The notes: generated by a model not told the origin, from the sequence alone. A stretch of 5,580 nt of DNA from a bacterium (GCA_021823605.1 JAKANV010000049.1:1-5580), one strand, 5' to 3'. Counted from the first letter of the stretch, positions 1 through 5,580 are shown. Translations and numbers: made by a program.

Positions 1-1258
1 ATCTAAGCGCTACTTCCATTTGGTCGCCGATTATCTTTGAGGCATCTTTTCGTTTATCAAATGTCACATCGGCCCCATTACAAAGCATACACGCCTTGAA
101 AAACTCATCATTTTTGTCCAAATGAAAGGCTTTGACGCCCTTCCCTTCAACTTTGAATCCTCCTAGACCCTGATAACCGACACCGCTCACATGAACATTT
201 TTGCCATCGATAAATAGCTCTTTCACCGTCATTTCATTTTTGGTTAATGTCCCCGTTTTATCAGTAACAATAACGGAAACCGCGCCCAGTGTTTCAACGG
301 ACGAAAGTTTACGAATTACAGCATGTTTTTTCGCCACGCGCTGAATCCCGATAGCAAGCGCAATGGAAACAGTCGCCACCAAACCCTCCGGCACCATAGC
401 ACTCGAAACACCGATGGAAAACTGGAATGCATTAAAGAAATTAAAGCTGCCACGGTTGGTAAAGTAAAATATCCCAAACATAAAGGGCAGAATAATCGCT
501 ACAATCTTCGTCACTCTTTTGCCGATTATGTCTATCTCTTTTTGTAGCGGGCTCTTTTCACTCTTAACACTCGATGTCAAATGAGCGATTTTGCCGAACT
601 CTGTATTCATCCCCGTCGCAAAAACTACTCCTTCGCACGAACCATCGGTCACCTGCATTCCTGTAAAAATACAATTATCAATGTCAGCCAAAGCTAACGT
701 TTTACCTCCTTTAACGTCACCCGCAAACTTTTCCTGAGATGCAGACTCGCCGGTGAGGACAAAGTCATTGGTTTTCAAGTTGTAGGCTTTCGTCAGACGA
801 AAGTCAGCCGGTACGGTATCACCAGCCTGCAAGATTACAACATCACCGGGGACGACTTCAGAAACATTAACCCTTATATTTTTACCGCTTCGCCTCACAG
901 TCGTCTCTTTCGGCACAATTTTCTGCAAGGCCTCAATCGTTTTTTCTGCCTTATACTCCTGGAAAAATCCGACTATCGCATTTAGAAAAACTATCAGAAA
1001 AAGCACAAACGCATCTCTTGAATTTTTTAAAAGAAGGCTCAGGAAACCGGCAAAAATAAGTATCAAGGCAAAAAGATTGGTAAATTGCTCTATGAAGTCA
1101 AAAATAATCGGTTTCTTTCGAACCTTCTTAATCTCGTTCTTGCCGTTTTTTGCAAGCTGTTCATGAGCCTGCGACATTGTGAGACCACTTTCTGAAGTTT
1201 TGAGTTCAGAAAAGATATTTTTTAAAGTAATTTTGTAAATTTCCAAGTTGTTATCCAT
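1..1258 (-). CDS. P-type cation-transporting ATPase (P2 type), N-terminal 419 residues, cut by window edge
   Basis: An open frame from the ATG at 1258 runs through the left edge without a stop; the 3' part is outside the window. Seen in the translation: a cation-ATPase N-terminal domain (about 1-50, with GLTMSQAHEQLAKNGKNEI), TM1-TM2 (about 61-100), the actuator domain with PADFRL (150-155) and TGES (169-172), TM3-TM4 (about 250-305) with VPEGL (289-293), and the phosphorylation motif DKTGTLT (333-339, phospho-Asp D333). The start of the nucleotide-binding domain follows, with GDQMEVAL near the edge. Family knowledge: such pumps form an aspartyl-phosphate and move cations (Ca2+, Na+, K+ or H+) across the membrane. 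The order of domains and the PEGL motif place it in the P2 group, not the CPx heavy-metal group. The transported ion is not decidable here because TM5-TM6 are missing. An upstream in-frame ATG at 1288 would add ten residues (MKFAFCIIKT), but 1258 matches usual family N-termini and has no competing SD. The gene lies downstream of a terminator and has its own promoter-like element. Confidence 0.95.
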   Translation of the reverse strand, partial: MDNNLEIYKITLKNIFSELKTSESGLTMSQAHEQLAKNGKNEIKKVRKKPIIFDFIEQFTNLFALILIFAGFLSLLLKNSRDAFVLFLIVFLNAIVGFFQEYKAEKTIEALQKIVPKETTVRRSGKNIRVNVSEVVPGDVVILQAGDTVPADFRLTKAYNLKTNDFVLTGESASQEKFAGDVKGGKTLALADIDNCIFTGMQVTDGSCEGVVFATGMNTEFGKIAHLTSSVKSEKSPLQKEIDIIGKRVTKIVAIILPFMFGIFYFTNRGSFNFFNAFQFSIGVSSAMVPEGLVATVSIALAIGIQRVAKKHAVIRKLSSVETLGAVSVIVTDKTGTLTKNEMTVKELFIDGKNVHVSGVGYQGLGGFKVEGKGVKAFHLDKNDEFFKACMLCNGADVTFDKRKDASKIIGDQMEVALR

Positions 1259-1265
1259 AGTCTTT

Positions 1266-1294
1266 ATGATACAAAATGCGAACTTCATAAGCAA
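1266..1294 (-). promoter_or_regulatory. Candidate promoter of the P-type ATPase gene, possibly leaderless
   Basis: On the minus strand TTGCTT (1294-1289) and TATCAT (1271-1266) are separated by 17 nt. The -10 matches the sigma-70 consensus at 5 of 6 positions, the -35 at 3 of 6. Only 7 nt lie between the -10 box and the ATG at 1258, so transcription would begin at or next to the start codon. No purine-rich SD is seen before that ATG. If the upstream ATG at 1288 were used instead, this element would lie inside the gene and could not serve it. Confidence 0.5.
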
Positions 1295-1310
1295 TGAAAA
1301 AGGAGCCATC

Positions 1311-1329
1311 TTGACTCGATTCGCGTCAA
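1311..1329. repeat. Imperfect 19-bp inverted repeat upstream of the ATPase promoter
   Basis: On the plus strand the 9-bp arms TTGACTCGA and TCGCGTCAA flank a single T and match as inverted repeats at 8 of 9 positions. It lies about 16 bp upstream of the proposed -35 box of the ATPase gene and outside any gene. Such a dyad could be a binding site for a dimeric regulator. It shares the heptamer TTGACTC/GAGTCAA with the dyad at 1769-1785, which may be chance. Confidence 0.35.
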
Positions 1330-1341
1330 AATAGCCCCCGA

Positions 1342-1365
1342 GGGCGGTGCCGGTCGGCACCGCCC
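1342..1365. repeat. Perfect GC-rich hairpin in the spacer between small gene and ATPase gene
   Basis: The arms GGGCGGTGCC (1342-1351) and GGCACCGCCC (1356-1365) are exact inverse complements around a 4-nt loop, 10 bp of nearly pure GC in an AT-rich surrounding. No T-run follows directly on either strand, so it is not a textbook intrinsic terminator. It lies just beyond the T-run of the small gene's terminator and could back it up, protect the 3' end of the transcript, or be a dispersed genomic hairpin repeat. The structure is certain from sequence; the role is not. Confidence 0.7.
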
Positions 1366-1367
1366 GA

Positions 1368-1413
1368 ATAAAAAATTGCCCCCAATTTGCTTAGCCCCCA
1401 ATCAAAATTGGGG
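1368..1413 (-). terminator. Rho-independent terminator of the 107-residue gene, with two alternative stems
   Basis: In the minus-strand transcript the arm CCCCAATTT (1413-1405) can pair over 9 bp with AAATTGGGG (1388-1380), followed after a few bases by six T's (1375-1370). The same 5' arm can instead pair over 7 bp with the nearer ATTGGGG (1402-1396), a compact hairpin with a 4-nt loop but 20 bases from the T-run. The two partners come from a direct repeat of GCCCCCAAT (plus strand 1378-1386 and 1394-1402). The small gene's last codons and TAA (1393-1391) lie inside the structure. Confidence 0.7.
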
Positions 1414-1714
1414 CCAGAACCTTTCTTCCGCTGAGATACTCTCTCACCCTTTCCTTAACCCTAGGCAAGAGATCCTCTCTTGTAAATGCCTGAGCACTCT
1501 TCCTTTCCTCTCCGCTTATGTCCTCACCCTCGATACGAAACTTATACTTGGATATGAGGAACGGGAAGAGGATGCGCAAAAAATAGAGGTCAAGATGAAA
1601 GAAAGTGACTTCCCCTTCAAAATCAACATCTATGCGTTTACGCTGACCCCCTTGGTCACTTACCAGAGGGTTTTTACCCTGCATGCGAAGAACTGATTTG
1701 TGTAAGGGTCCCAC
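1391..1714 (-). CDS. Uncharacterised 107-residue protein, GTG start with strong SD
   Basis: I do not recognise this protein. It starts at GTG (1714-1712), six nt after a perfect AGGAGG, and an in-frame TAG at 1729-1727 rules out a longer form; the next ATG is codon 11. It ends with TAA at 1393-1391 inside a terminator hairpin. Visible parts: a basic, glycine-containing N-terminus (1-27), an acidic-then-aromatic stretch RIDVDFEGEVTFFHLDLYF (27-45), a hydrophobic run to about 55 holding F, L, I and one Pro, then a strongly charged helical C-terminal half (about 66-98, many E, R and K) ending APILIGG. There is no signal peptide, no Cys, and no clear membrane helix because the hydrophobic run holds D, R and H. 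Promoter, dyad, SD, ORF and terminator together argue for a real gene despite no family match. The opposite-strand frame has no SD. It follows the helicase gene by 69 bp, but its own promoter suggests separate expression. Confidence 0.75.
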   Translation of the reverse strand: MGPLHKSVLRMQGKNPLVSDQGGQRKRIDVDFEGEVTFFHLDLYFLRILFPFLISKYKFRIEGEDISGEERKSAQAFTREDLLPRVKERVREYLSGRKVLAPILIGG

Positions 1715-1717
1715 AAT

Positions 1718-1726
1718 CCACCTCCT
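1718..1726 (-). promoter_or_regulatory. Strong Shine-Dalgarno deciding the GTG start of the small gene
   Basis: The minus strand reads AGGAGGTGG, which pairs with the CACCTCCT anti-SD of 16S rRNA over eight bases. AGGAGG ends six nt before GTG at 1714, near ideal spacing. No other gene in the window has a comparable site, so it marks this gene as translated differently from its neighbours. Confidence 0.85.
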
Positions 1727-1752
1727 CTATAGTTGGTTGATAGTGCTTGCAT

Positions 1753-1781
1753 ATTTTAGTACACATTCAGCTTTGAGTCAA
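1753..1781 (-). promoter_or_regulatory. Promoter of the 107-residue gene
   Basis: On the minus strand TTGACT (1781-1776) and TAAAAT (1758-1753) are separated by exactly 17 nt; each matches the sigma-70 consensus at 5 of 6 positions. A start site about 7 nt after the -10 box (near 1746) would give a leader of roughly 30 nt that contains the SD. The -35 box lies inside the 17-bp dyad at 1769-1785, and the promoter begins just after the helicase stop codon. Confidence 0.7.
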
Positions 1782-1785
1782 AGCT
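1769..1785. promoter_or_regulatory. Perfect 17-bp dyad over the -35 box: candidate operator
   Basis: The sequence AGCTTTGA-G-TCAAAGCT (plus strand) is a perfect inverted repeat with 8-bp arms around one base. It overlaps the last two stop-codon bases of the helicase gene and fully contains the small gene's -35 box. That placement is typical of a repressor operator. As RNA it could form only a weak 6-bp stem and no T-run follows, so a role as terminator for the helicase mRNA is less likely, though not excluded. Confidence 0.5.
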
Positions 1786-4672
1786 ATTTCGAGAGCGTAA
1801 ACGGGCAAATCTCGCGATAGGCACAACGGGAACATTCCTGATATCCAGGCGCTGCTTTGAAATTTTCGGACTTAATCCCATCCGCAACTTTTTCAATTTC
1901 CTCCCGGGTCTTGTCCAAATCCTTCTCTTTCTTCTCGACTTTTCCGATGAATCCTGAGTCGACAAAATATAAGGAAACTTCAGGTATCTGACCGGTTTCG
2001 GCCTGTTTCGCTAAAGCATACACGGAAAGCTGGCGATTACTCTTTGCTTTTTTATCCGCCTGTTCCTGATTTTCAACTTCTGAAGTTTTGAAATCCCGGA
2101 TTTCGGTGGGACTAGTCGTGTAAACTGCATCAAATCTTCCCCGAATTTTTACCCCAAGATCTTTCATTGGAATTTCGAATTTAGATTCTATTTCACTGGG
2201 TATATTTTTTGCCGCCTCTTCTCTGGAAAAGAATTCCCTCAGTGATTTCTCGCCCTGTTTTCTTCTCTTATCTTCATGCTCTCGGGTAATAAATCCTTCA
2301 CTCCACCAGTTATGTCGAAATACTTCTATCAAATCATCGGCGGTAATAGATTTCCCTGCTTTTTTAGCTACAAAATAACTCTCTATAGCTTTGTGCATTG
2401 CGGAGCCATAAACGACGCTATGATGAGTCATTATCGGTACCCGTAAAACGTGGATATATTCAAACTTTTTCGGACAAGACAGGTAATCGTCAATCTGGTG
2501 AGGATTTAAAGTCAACGTGCCCGTGCCATCATAAAATTTCTTCGGCATTTCTACTTTATGAGTCTTTTCAAACCGTTTAATTACCTCCAGCTTATCCAAT
2601 TTCGTTTTTTCTTTGGCTAGCGCCGGCACATCTATCGCTTCTAAAACAAATGGCGACACCTTCCGCGCTCTCTTCCCACCATAATCCTCGGCACTTGTTA
2701 AGTAGAGGATTTCTTTTGCCCGGGTCATACCGACGTAAAAGAGTCGTCGTTCTTCCTGCAAATGCCACTCACCTTCCGGTAGAGTTTCACGGATTAACTC
2801 TTCAGGAATTGGAAGCTGCTCTCCTCTTTTTCGCGTCGGGAAACTGTCGCTGACAAGAGAGACAAGAAATACGACCGGAAACTCGAGGCCTTTCGATTTA
2901 TGAACTGTCAATATTGATACCGCCTCCAGATCCGGATCTACCTCAGCCGTCGCCGGATCATCTCCAGCGTCCATGAGTGCCCCGAGATGATGCACGAAAT
3001 TTATAATGCTTTTATCTTCCGACACTTTTTCAAAATTACCAACAAGTTCGAAAAACTTGGCAATATTTTGTATCACTACTTGCGTCTCGACAGATTTCTC
3101 GGCCTGAGTAACTAATCTCGATAAATAATCAGTTTCTTTTAAAAATAAATACAGAATTTGCCCAGCCGTCATATCCTTTGATTCTTCGCGAAAACCTTCC
3201 ACGTCTGAGCAAACTCTGTCTAAGATACCTTGGGATTTTTCCGGAATCTCCATCTTCTCTTTCTTGGCAATGTGGTTTAAGCTTCGATTTGTTTTATGGG
3301 AGATCTCGTTCAGCCGCACCGCATCCTCAACCGGCATATTATAAACGTCGGAAATTAGAAGATGATAGAAGGCGAGATTATCTCCCGGATTTGTCAGAAC
3401 TCGAGCGAAATGAATAAGAAGGCGAACCTCCGGCCGGTCATACAACCCCGCCGAACCTGAAAATTTATAAGGAATGCCCGCATGATCCAGGGCGTGAACA
3501 AAGCTCTGGGCACTATTTCTGGAACGCGCTAAGATAGCAAAATCTTTCAGCGAATAATCTCCTGACTCATATTTTTGTTTGATAATATCCGCCACCTTGT
3601 CGGCCTCAGAAGTTACCGTATCGCAGTGGATATGAATCGGCGCAATCTGTTCAGCACTAATTTTAGCCTGCAGCTTCTTCACAATATTATTTTTCACTTC
3701 CAAACGGTCAGGATCATTATGTTTTATCATTTTGTAAGCCGAATCTAAAATTGCCTGCGTCGAACGATAGTTTTCGGTCAAAACTATCTGCTTGCACTTA
3801 GGATAATCCTTAGTAAAAGATAGAATGTTTGAAATCGCCGCACCGCGAAATCTGTATATTGACTGATCATCATCACCAACCACCGTGATATTTCCACTCT
3901 CTTTCGCAAGCAATTTCAAAAGCTCATTTTGTGCATAGTTCGTATCCTGAAACTCGTCAACAAGAATGTATTTAAATTGCTTCTGGTGTTTTTCCAGAAC
4001 TTTCGGTGAATCTTTGAAAAGTTTGATAACCATATTTATCTGATCGCCAAAATCGAGATTCCCCGCCTCTGCCATCAGCTCCTGATATCTCTCATAAGTT
4101 CTGGCAATTTCGAGAATTTTCTCGGCTTCCAGTTTTTCTTCGCTTGATTTTGCTGATTTTAATCTTTTGTCCGCATATTCCAAATATTCAGCTGGCGTTA
4201 TAATCTCATCTTTCAGTTTTGAAAAATGACTAAGAAGCGCATCAATATGCTTAGTCGGATTGCCAAGAGGCGAAAAATATTTCAAATCAAACGCAGCCAG
4301 ATTATCCTGCATGAAAATTACCTGTTCCGGCTTGGATAGAACCCGAAAATCAGTGGTTAATCCAAGGTCCAGTGCATAATCACGCAAAATTCTGTCGCCA
4401 AAAGCATGAAAAGTCGATATCCATGTATCAACAAATCCATATGGCACAAGCTCGTCAACACGTTCCTCCATCTCCGCCGCGGCTTTGTCGGTAAATGTCA
4501 GGGCTAAAATTTCGCTCGGTAATGCATTCTTGGATGCGATTAAGTGAGCAATCCGGCGTGTAATTACAGTCGTCTTCCCCGTTCCGGCTCCGGCAATGAT
4601 TAAAAGAGGTCCACCATCATGAATTACAGCTTCCTTCTGCTGACTATTCAAACCATCCAATAAATCTTCCAT
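1784..4672 (-). CDS. UvrD/PcrA-like superfamily 1A DNA helicase fused to a RecB-type Fe-S nuclease
   Basis: A 962-residue protein with a full SF1A helicase: Q-motif region LNSQQKEAV (8-16), Walker A AGAGTGKTT (27-35, K33), motif Ia LALTFTDKAAAEM (56-68), Walker B VDEFQDT (238-244), motif III VVGDDDQSIYRFRGA (264-278), motif IV NYRS (301-304), motif V TVHKSKGLEF (589-598) and motif VI FYVGMTRAKE (645-654). A PD-(D/E)XK nuclease follows (about 718-960): GSAMHKAIE (H760), GRFDAV (D848), RDFKT (D860, K862) and QLSVYAL (Q881, Y885). C733, C947, C950 and C956 (one Cys, long gap, then CX2CX5C) match the 4Fe-4S nuclease domains of AddB, AdnA and Dna2. Family knowledge: such proteins unwind and resect DNA ends in break repair and can degrade foreign DNA. 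UvrD and PcrA themselves (about 720-750 residues) lack the nuclease; AdnA and AdnB have both domains but act as a heterodimer. No partner subunit is in the window. The start is firm: an in-frame TAA lies at 4684-4682, only nine nt before the ATG. Confidence 0.96.
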   Translation of the reverse strand: MEDLLDGLNSQQKEAVIHDGGPLLIIAGAGTGKTTVITRRIAHLIASKNALPSEILALTFTDKAAAEMEERVDELVPYGFVDTWISTFHAFGDRILRDYALDLGLTTDFRVLSKPEQVIFMQDNLAAFDLKYFSPLGNPTKHIDALLSHFSKLKDEIITPAEYLEYADKRLKSAKSSEEKLEAEKILEIARTYERYQELMAEAGNLDFGDQINMVIKLFKDSPKVLEKHQKQFKYILVDEFQDTNYAQNELLKLLAKESGNITVVGDDDQSIYRFRGAAISNILSFTKDYPKCKQIVLTENYRSTQAILDSAYKMIKHNDPDRLEVKNNIVKKLQAKISAEQIAPIHIHCDTVTSEADKVADIIKQKYESGDYSLKDFAILARSRNSAQSFVHALDHAGIPYKFSGSAGLYDRPEVRLLIHFARVLTNPGDNLAFYHLLISDVYNMPVEDAVRLNEISHKTNRSLNHIAKKEKMEIPEKSQGILDRVCSDVEGFREESKDMTAGQILYLFLKETDYLSRLVTQAEKSVETQVVIQNIAKFFELVGNFEKVSEDKSIINFVHHLGALMDAGDDPATAEVDPDLEAVSILTVHKSKGLEFPVVFLVSLVSDSFPTRKRGEQLPIPEELIRETLPEGEWHLQEERRLFYVGMTRAKEILYLTSAEDYGGKRARKVSPFVLEAIDVPALAKEKTKLDKLEVIKRFEKTHKVEMPKKFYDGTGTLTLNPHQIDDYLSCPKKFEYIHVLRVPIMTHHSVVYGSAMHKAIESYFVAKKAGKSITADDLIEVFRHNWWSEGFITREHEDKRRKQGEKSLREFFSREEAAKNIPSEIESKFEIPMKDLGVKIRGRFDAVYTTSPTEIRDFKTSEVENQEQADKKAKSNRQLSVYALAKQAETGQIPEVSLYFVDSGFIGKVEKKEKDLDKTREEIEKVADGIKSENFKAAPGYQECSRCAYREICPFTLSK

Positions 4673-4678
4673 AAACCC

Positions 4679-4687
4679 ATTTTAACA
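4679..4687 (-). promoter_or_regulatory. Candidate extended -10 promoter of the helicase-nuclease gene
   Basis: The minus strand reads TGTTAAAAT, an extended -10 (TGn plus TAAAAT, 5 of 6 consensus), ending six nt before the ATG at 4672. No good -35 is seen at 16-18 nt spacing, which extended -10 promoters tolerate. Transcription would start at about the A of the ATG, giving a leaderless mRNA; this agrees with the lack of any SD and with the in-frame TAA inside the -10 box. Confidence 0.45.
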
Positions 4688-4731
4688 CGGAGAAAAAATG
4701 AATCTAGTGGACAAATCCGTTCTTCTCTTTA

Positions 4732-4760
4732 TTGCACTCTTTCTCAAATAATGCTATATT
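4732..4760 (+). promoter_or_regulatory. Promoter of the PP2C-like gene
   Basis: TTGCAC (4732-4737) and TATATT (4755-4760) are 17 nt apart, with 4 of 6 and 5 of 6 consensus matches. The expected start site is near 4767, giving a leader of about 16 nt. Only GAG touches the ATG, too close to act as an SD. Together with the helicase element it forms a divergent promoter pair in 110 bp. Confidence 0.6.
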
Positions 4761-4782
4761 CTACTCATAAATTCTTTTAGAG

Positions 4783-5580
4783 ATGAATAAAAAATTAGCC
4801 CTTCGGACAGCTAAACTTGCTAGCGAAGCGAAAAATTTAAAAAATTCGAGTAATATATCCACCGCCTACGAGCACCAGCCGAAAGATCCAGACGAGCGAA
4901 GGCACGGTATTCTTTTTGGTGTGATTGACGTAAACGGCAGCCCGAAGCACTCTGAAGAACTCATCGAACTCATTATAGATACTTTCCATGGCGAATATTA
5001 TCAGGACCTCGACAGAGAACCACTTGAAAGCTTTGAAAATGCACTCTCTAAAATTAATGAAGAGCTTGGCGAATATACGAACAACGGAAACACTTACTGG
5101 ATGGGCAAACTAAATGCTATTCTGGCAGTTTTTGCGGATAACACTATCCATCTCACTCAAACCGGAAAATCTGAAGCTTACCTATATAGAGGTGGCAAAG
5201 AAAGTCATATTACAGAAGATTTGGCCGGCGACAGTGTAAACCCTCTTCGCACTTTTGTAAATATCACAAGTGGTGACCTAGCCGAAGGAGATAAAGTATC
5301 CGTTCTTTCCTCAGGTATCCTTGTCTCATGTTCACCAAAAGAAATCGCAGATTACATCATCAAATACCACCCAAAGATGGCTATCGGACACATTGCCGAT
5401 TTGGTAGAAGGTTTGGGCGGTTCTTATGGCCAGAATGCGGCTATTATCGCTGAGTTCCTGACACCCGATGCGCTTGCAAACGAAACACTGGACGATGAAC
5501 CTGACGAGATATGGCTGCAAGGGACTACCAAGAAAGAAATCCTTGCCGAACAAACGGGCAATATTTTACAGACAGTCTTT
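4783..5580 (+). CDS. PP2C-like (PPM-fold) protein, probably non-catalytic, N-terminal 266 residues, cut by window edge
   Basis: The frame opens at ATG 4783, capped by an in-frame TAA at 4768-4770, and runs off the right edge. The order of segments resembles PP2C/PPM phosphatases: FGVIDVNGSP (45-54) at the place of the family's xxDGMGG, LNAILAVFADNTIHLTQTGKSEAYLYRGG (110-138) at the place of the strand pair ending GDSRxYxxR, TEDL (144-147), SGDLAEGDKVSVLSSGIL (163-180) at the place of LxxGDxxLLxTDGL, and GQNAAIIAEF (216-225) at the place of the final DN-A-T motif. Only D49 of the usual metal-binding acids is kept: GD became GK (K129), TDG became SSG (S177) and DN became QN (Q217). I infer a pseudophosphatase or a PPM fold used for binding. 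The N-terminus (1-40) is basic and polar with no signal peptide; from about 230 an acidic linker starts, so another domain probably follows. Similar proteins seem familiar from Patescibacteria, but I cannot confirm that here. A distant active PPM phosphatase is the main alternative. Confidence 0.7.
   Translation, partial: MNKKLALRTAKLASEAKNLKNSSNISTAYEHQPKDPDERRHGILFGVIDVNGSPKHSEELIELIIDTFHGEYYQDLDREPLESFENALSKINEELGEYTNNGNTYWMGKLNAILAVFADNTIHLTQTGKSEAYLYRGGKESHITEDLAGDSVNPLRTFVNITSGDLAEGDKVSVLSSGILVSCSPKEIADYIIKYHPKMAIGHIADLVEGLGGSYGQNAAIIAEFLTPDALANETLDDEPDEIWLQGTTKKEILAEQTGNILQTVF

Noticed and set aside
323..547. Plus-strand open frame of 74 codons
   Set aside because: It lies antisense inside the P-type ATPase, whose translation across this stretch holds VPEGL and neighbouring family motifs.
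1302..1332. Possible leader peptide on the plus strand (GGAG, then TTG and six codons to TAG)
   Set aside because: It is very short, has a rare start and no promoter, and leads only into the hairpins and a gene on the opposite strand.
1368..1413. Insertion-sequence end or CRISPR repeat suggested by the repeated GCCCCCAAT
   Set aside because: Only two copies 16 bp apart, no target-site duplication, transposase or cas gene; terminator geometry explains it.
1376..1696. Plus-strand open frame of 106 codons opposite the small minus-strand gene
   Set aside because: It starts with TTG without an SD or promoter and begins inside the terminator region of the opposite gene; the minus-strand frame has promoter, SD and terminator.
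1769..1785. Terminator for the helicase mRNA
   Set aside because: The stem is short and AT-rich for its loop and is not followed by a U-run; its overlap with a -35 box fits an operator better.
1756..1965. Minus-strand 69-codon frame overlapping the helicase 3' end
   Set aside because: It is a shifted reading of the CX2CX5C-bearing nuclease tail, which is clearly the real frame here.
2398..3417. Three plus-strand frames (2398-2580, 2650-2853, 3178-3417)
   Set aside because: All are antisense to the helicase-nuclease coding region, have no SD and show low-complexity, non-protein-like composition.
5332..5553. Minus-strand 73-codon frame
   Set aside because: It is antisense to the PP2C-like gene, which has a promoter and a coherent fold pattern.

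Overview
The window fits a bacterial chromosome of moderate to low GC, most likely a member of the Candidate Phyla Radiation (Patescibacteria, perhaps a Parcubacteria-like lineage). That placement is inferred from gene types and compact layout: a single-chain UvrD-like helicase with a RecB-type Fe-S nuclease tail, a degenerate PP2C-like protein of a kind I associate with that group, very short gene spacers, and promoters whose -10 box lies only 6-7 nt before the start codon. No marker gene is present to prove it. No in-frame TGA occurs in any of the four genes, so nothing suggests a recoded UGA.

Layout. Three genes lie in tandem on the minus strand. Read in their own direction they are: a 962-residue helicase-nuclease (4672 down to 1784); a 107-residue uncharacterised protein (1714 down to 1391); and a P-type cation ATPase running off the left edge (1258 down to 1, first 419 residues only). 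On the right, a divergently transcribed plus-strand gene (4783 to the right edge, first 266 residues) encodes a PP2C-fold protein that lacks most of the expected metal-binding acids. The ATPase was found by direct translation and has no stop codon in the window.

Control regions. The 110-bp divergent spacer (4673-4782) holds one promoter-like element for each direction. The 69-bp spacer after the helicase holds a good -35/-10 pair, a perfect 17-bp dyad across the -35 box, and a strong Shine-Dalgarno before a GTG start. The 132 bp between the small gene and the ATPase hold a hairpin plus T-run terminator with two mutually exclusive foldings, a perfect 10-bp GC-rich stem, an imperfect 19-bp dyad, and a promoter-like element next to the ATPase start. 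The small gene therefore looks like a self-contained transcription unit (promoter, operator-like dyad, SD, ORF, terminator), whereas its neighbours lack clear SDs and may give leaderless or nearly leaderless mRNAs.

Function. The genes do not form an obvious pathway: DNA end processing or repair, an unknown small protein, ion transport across the membrane, and a likely non-catalytic PP2C-fold protein. The most original material is the small-gene cassette and the PP2C-like protein. I found no CRISPR array, mobile element, tRNA or rRNA, and no gene-free stretch over 300 bases.
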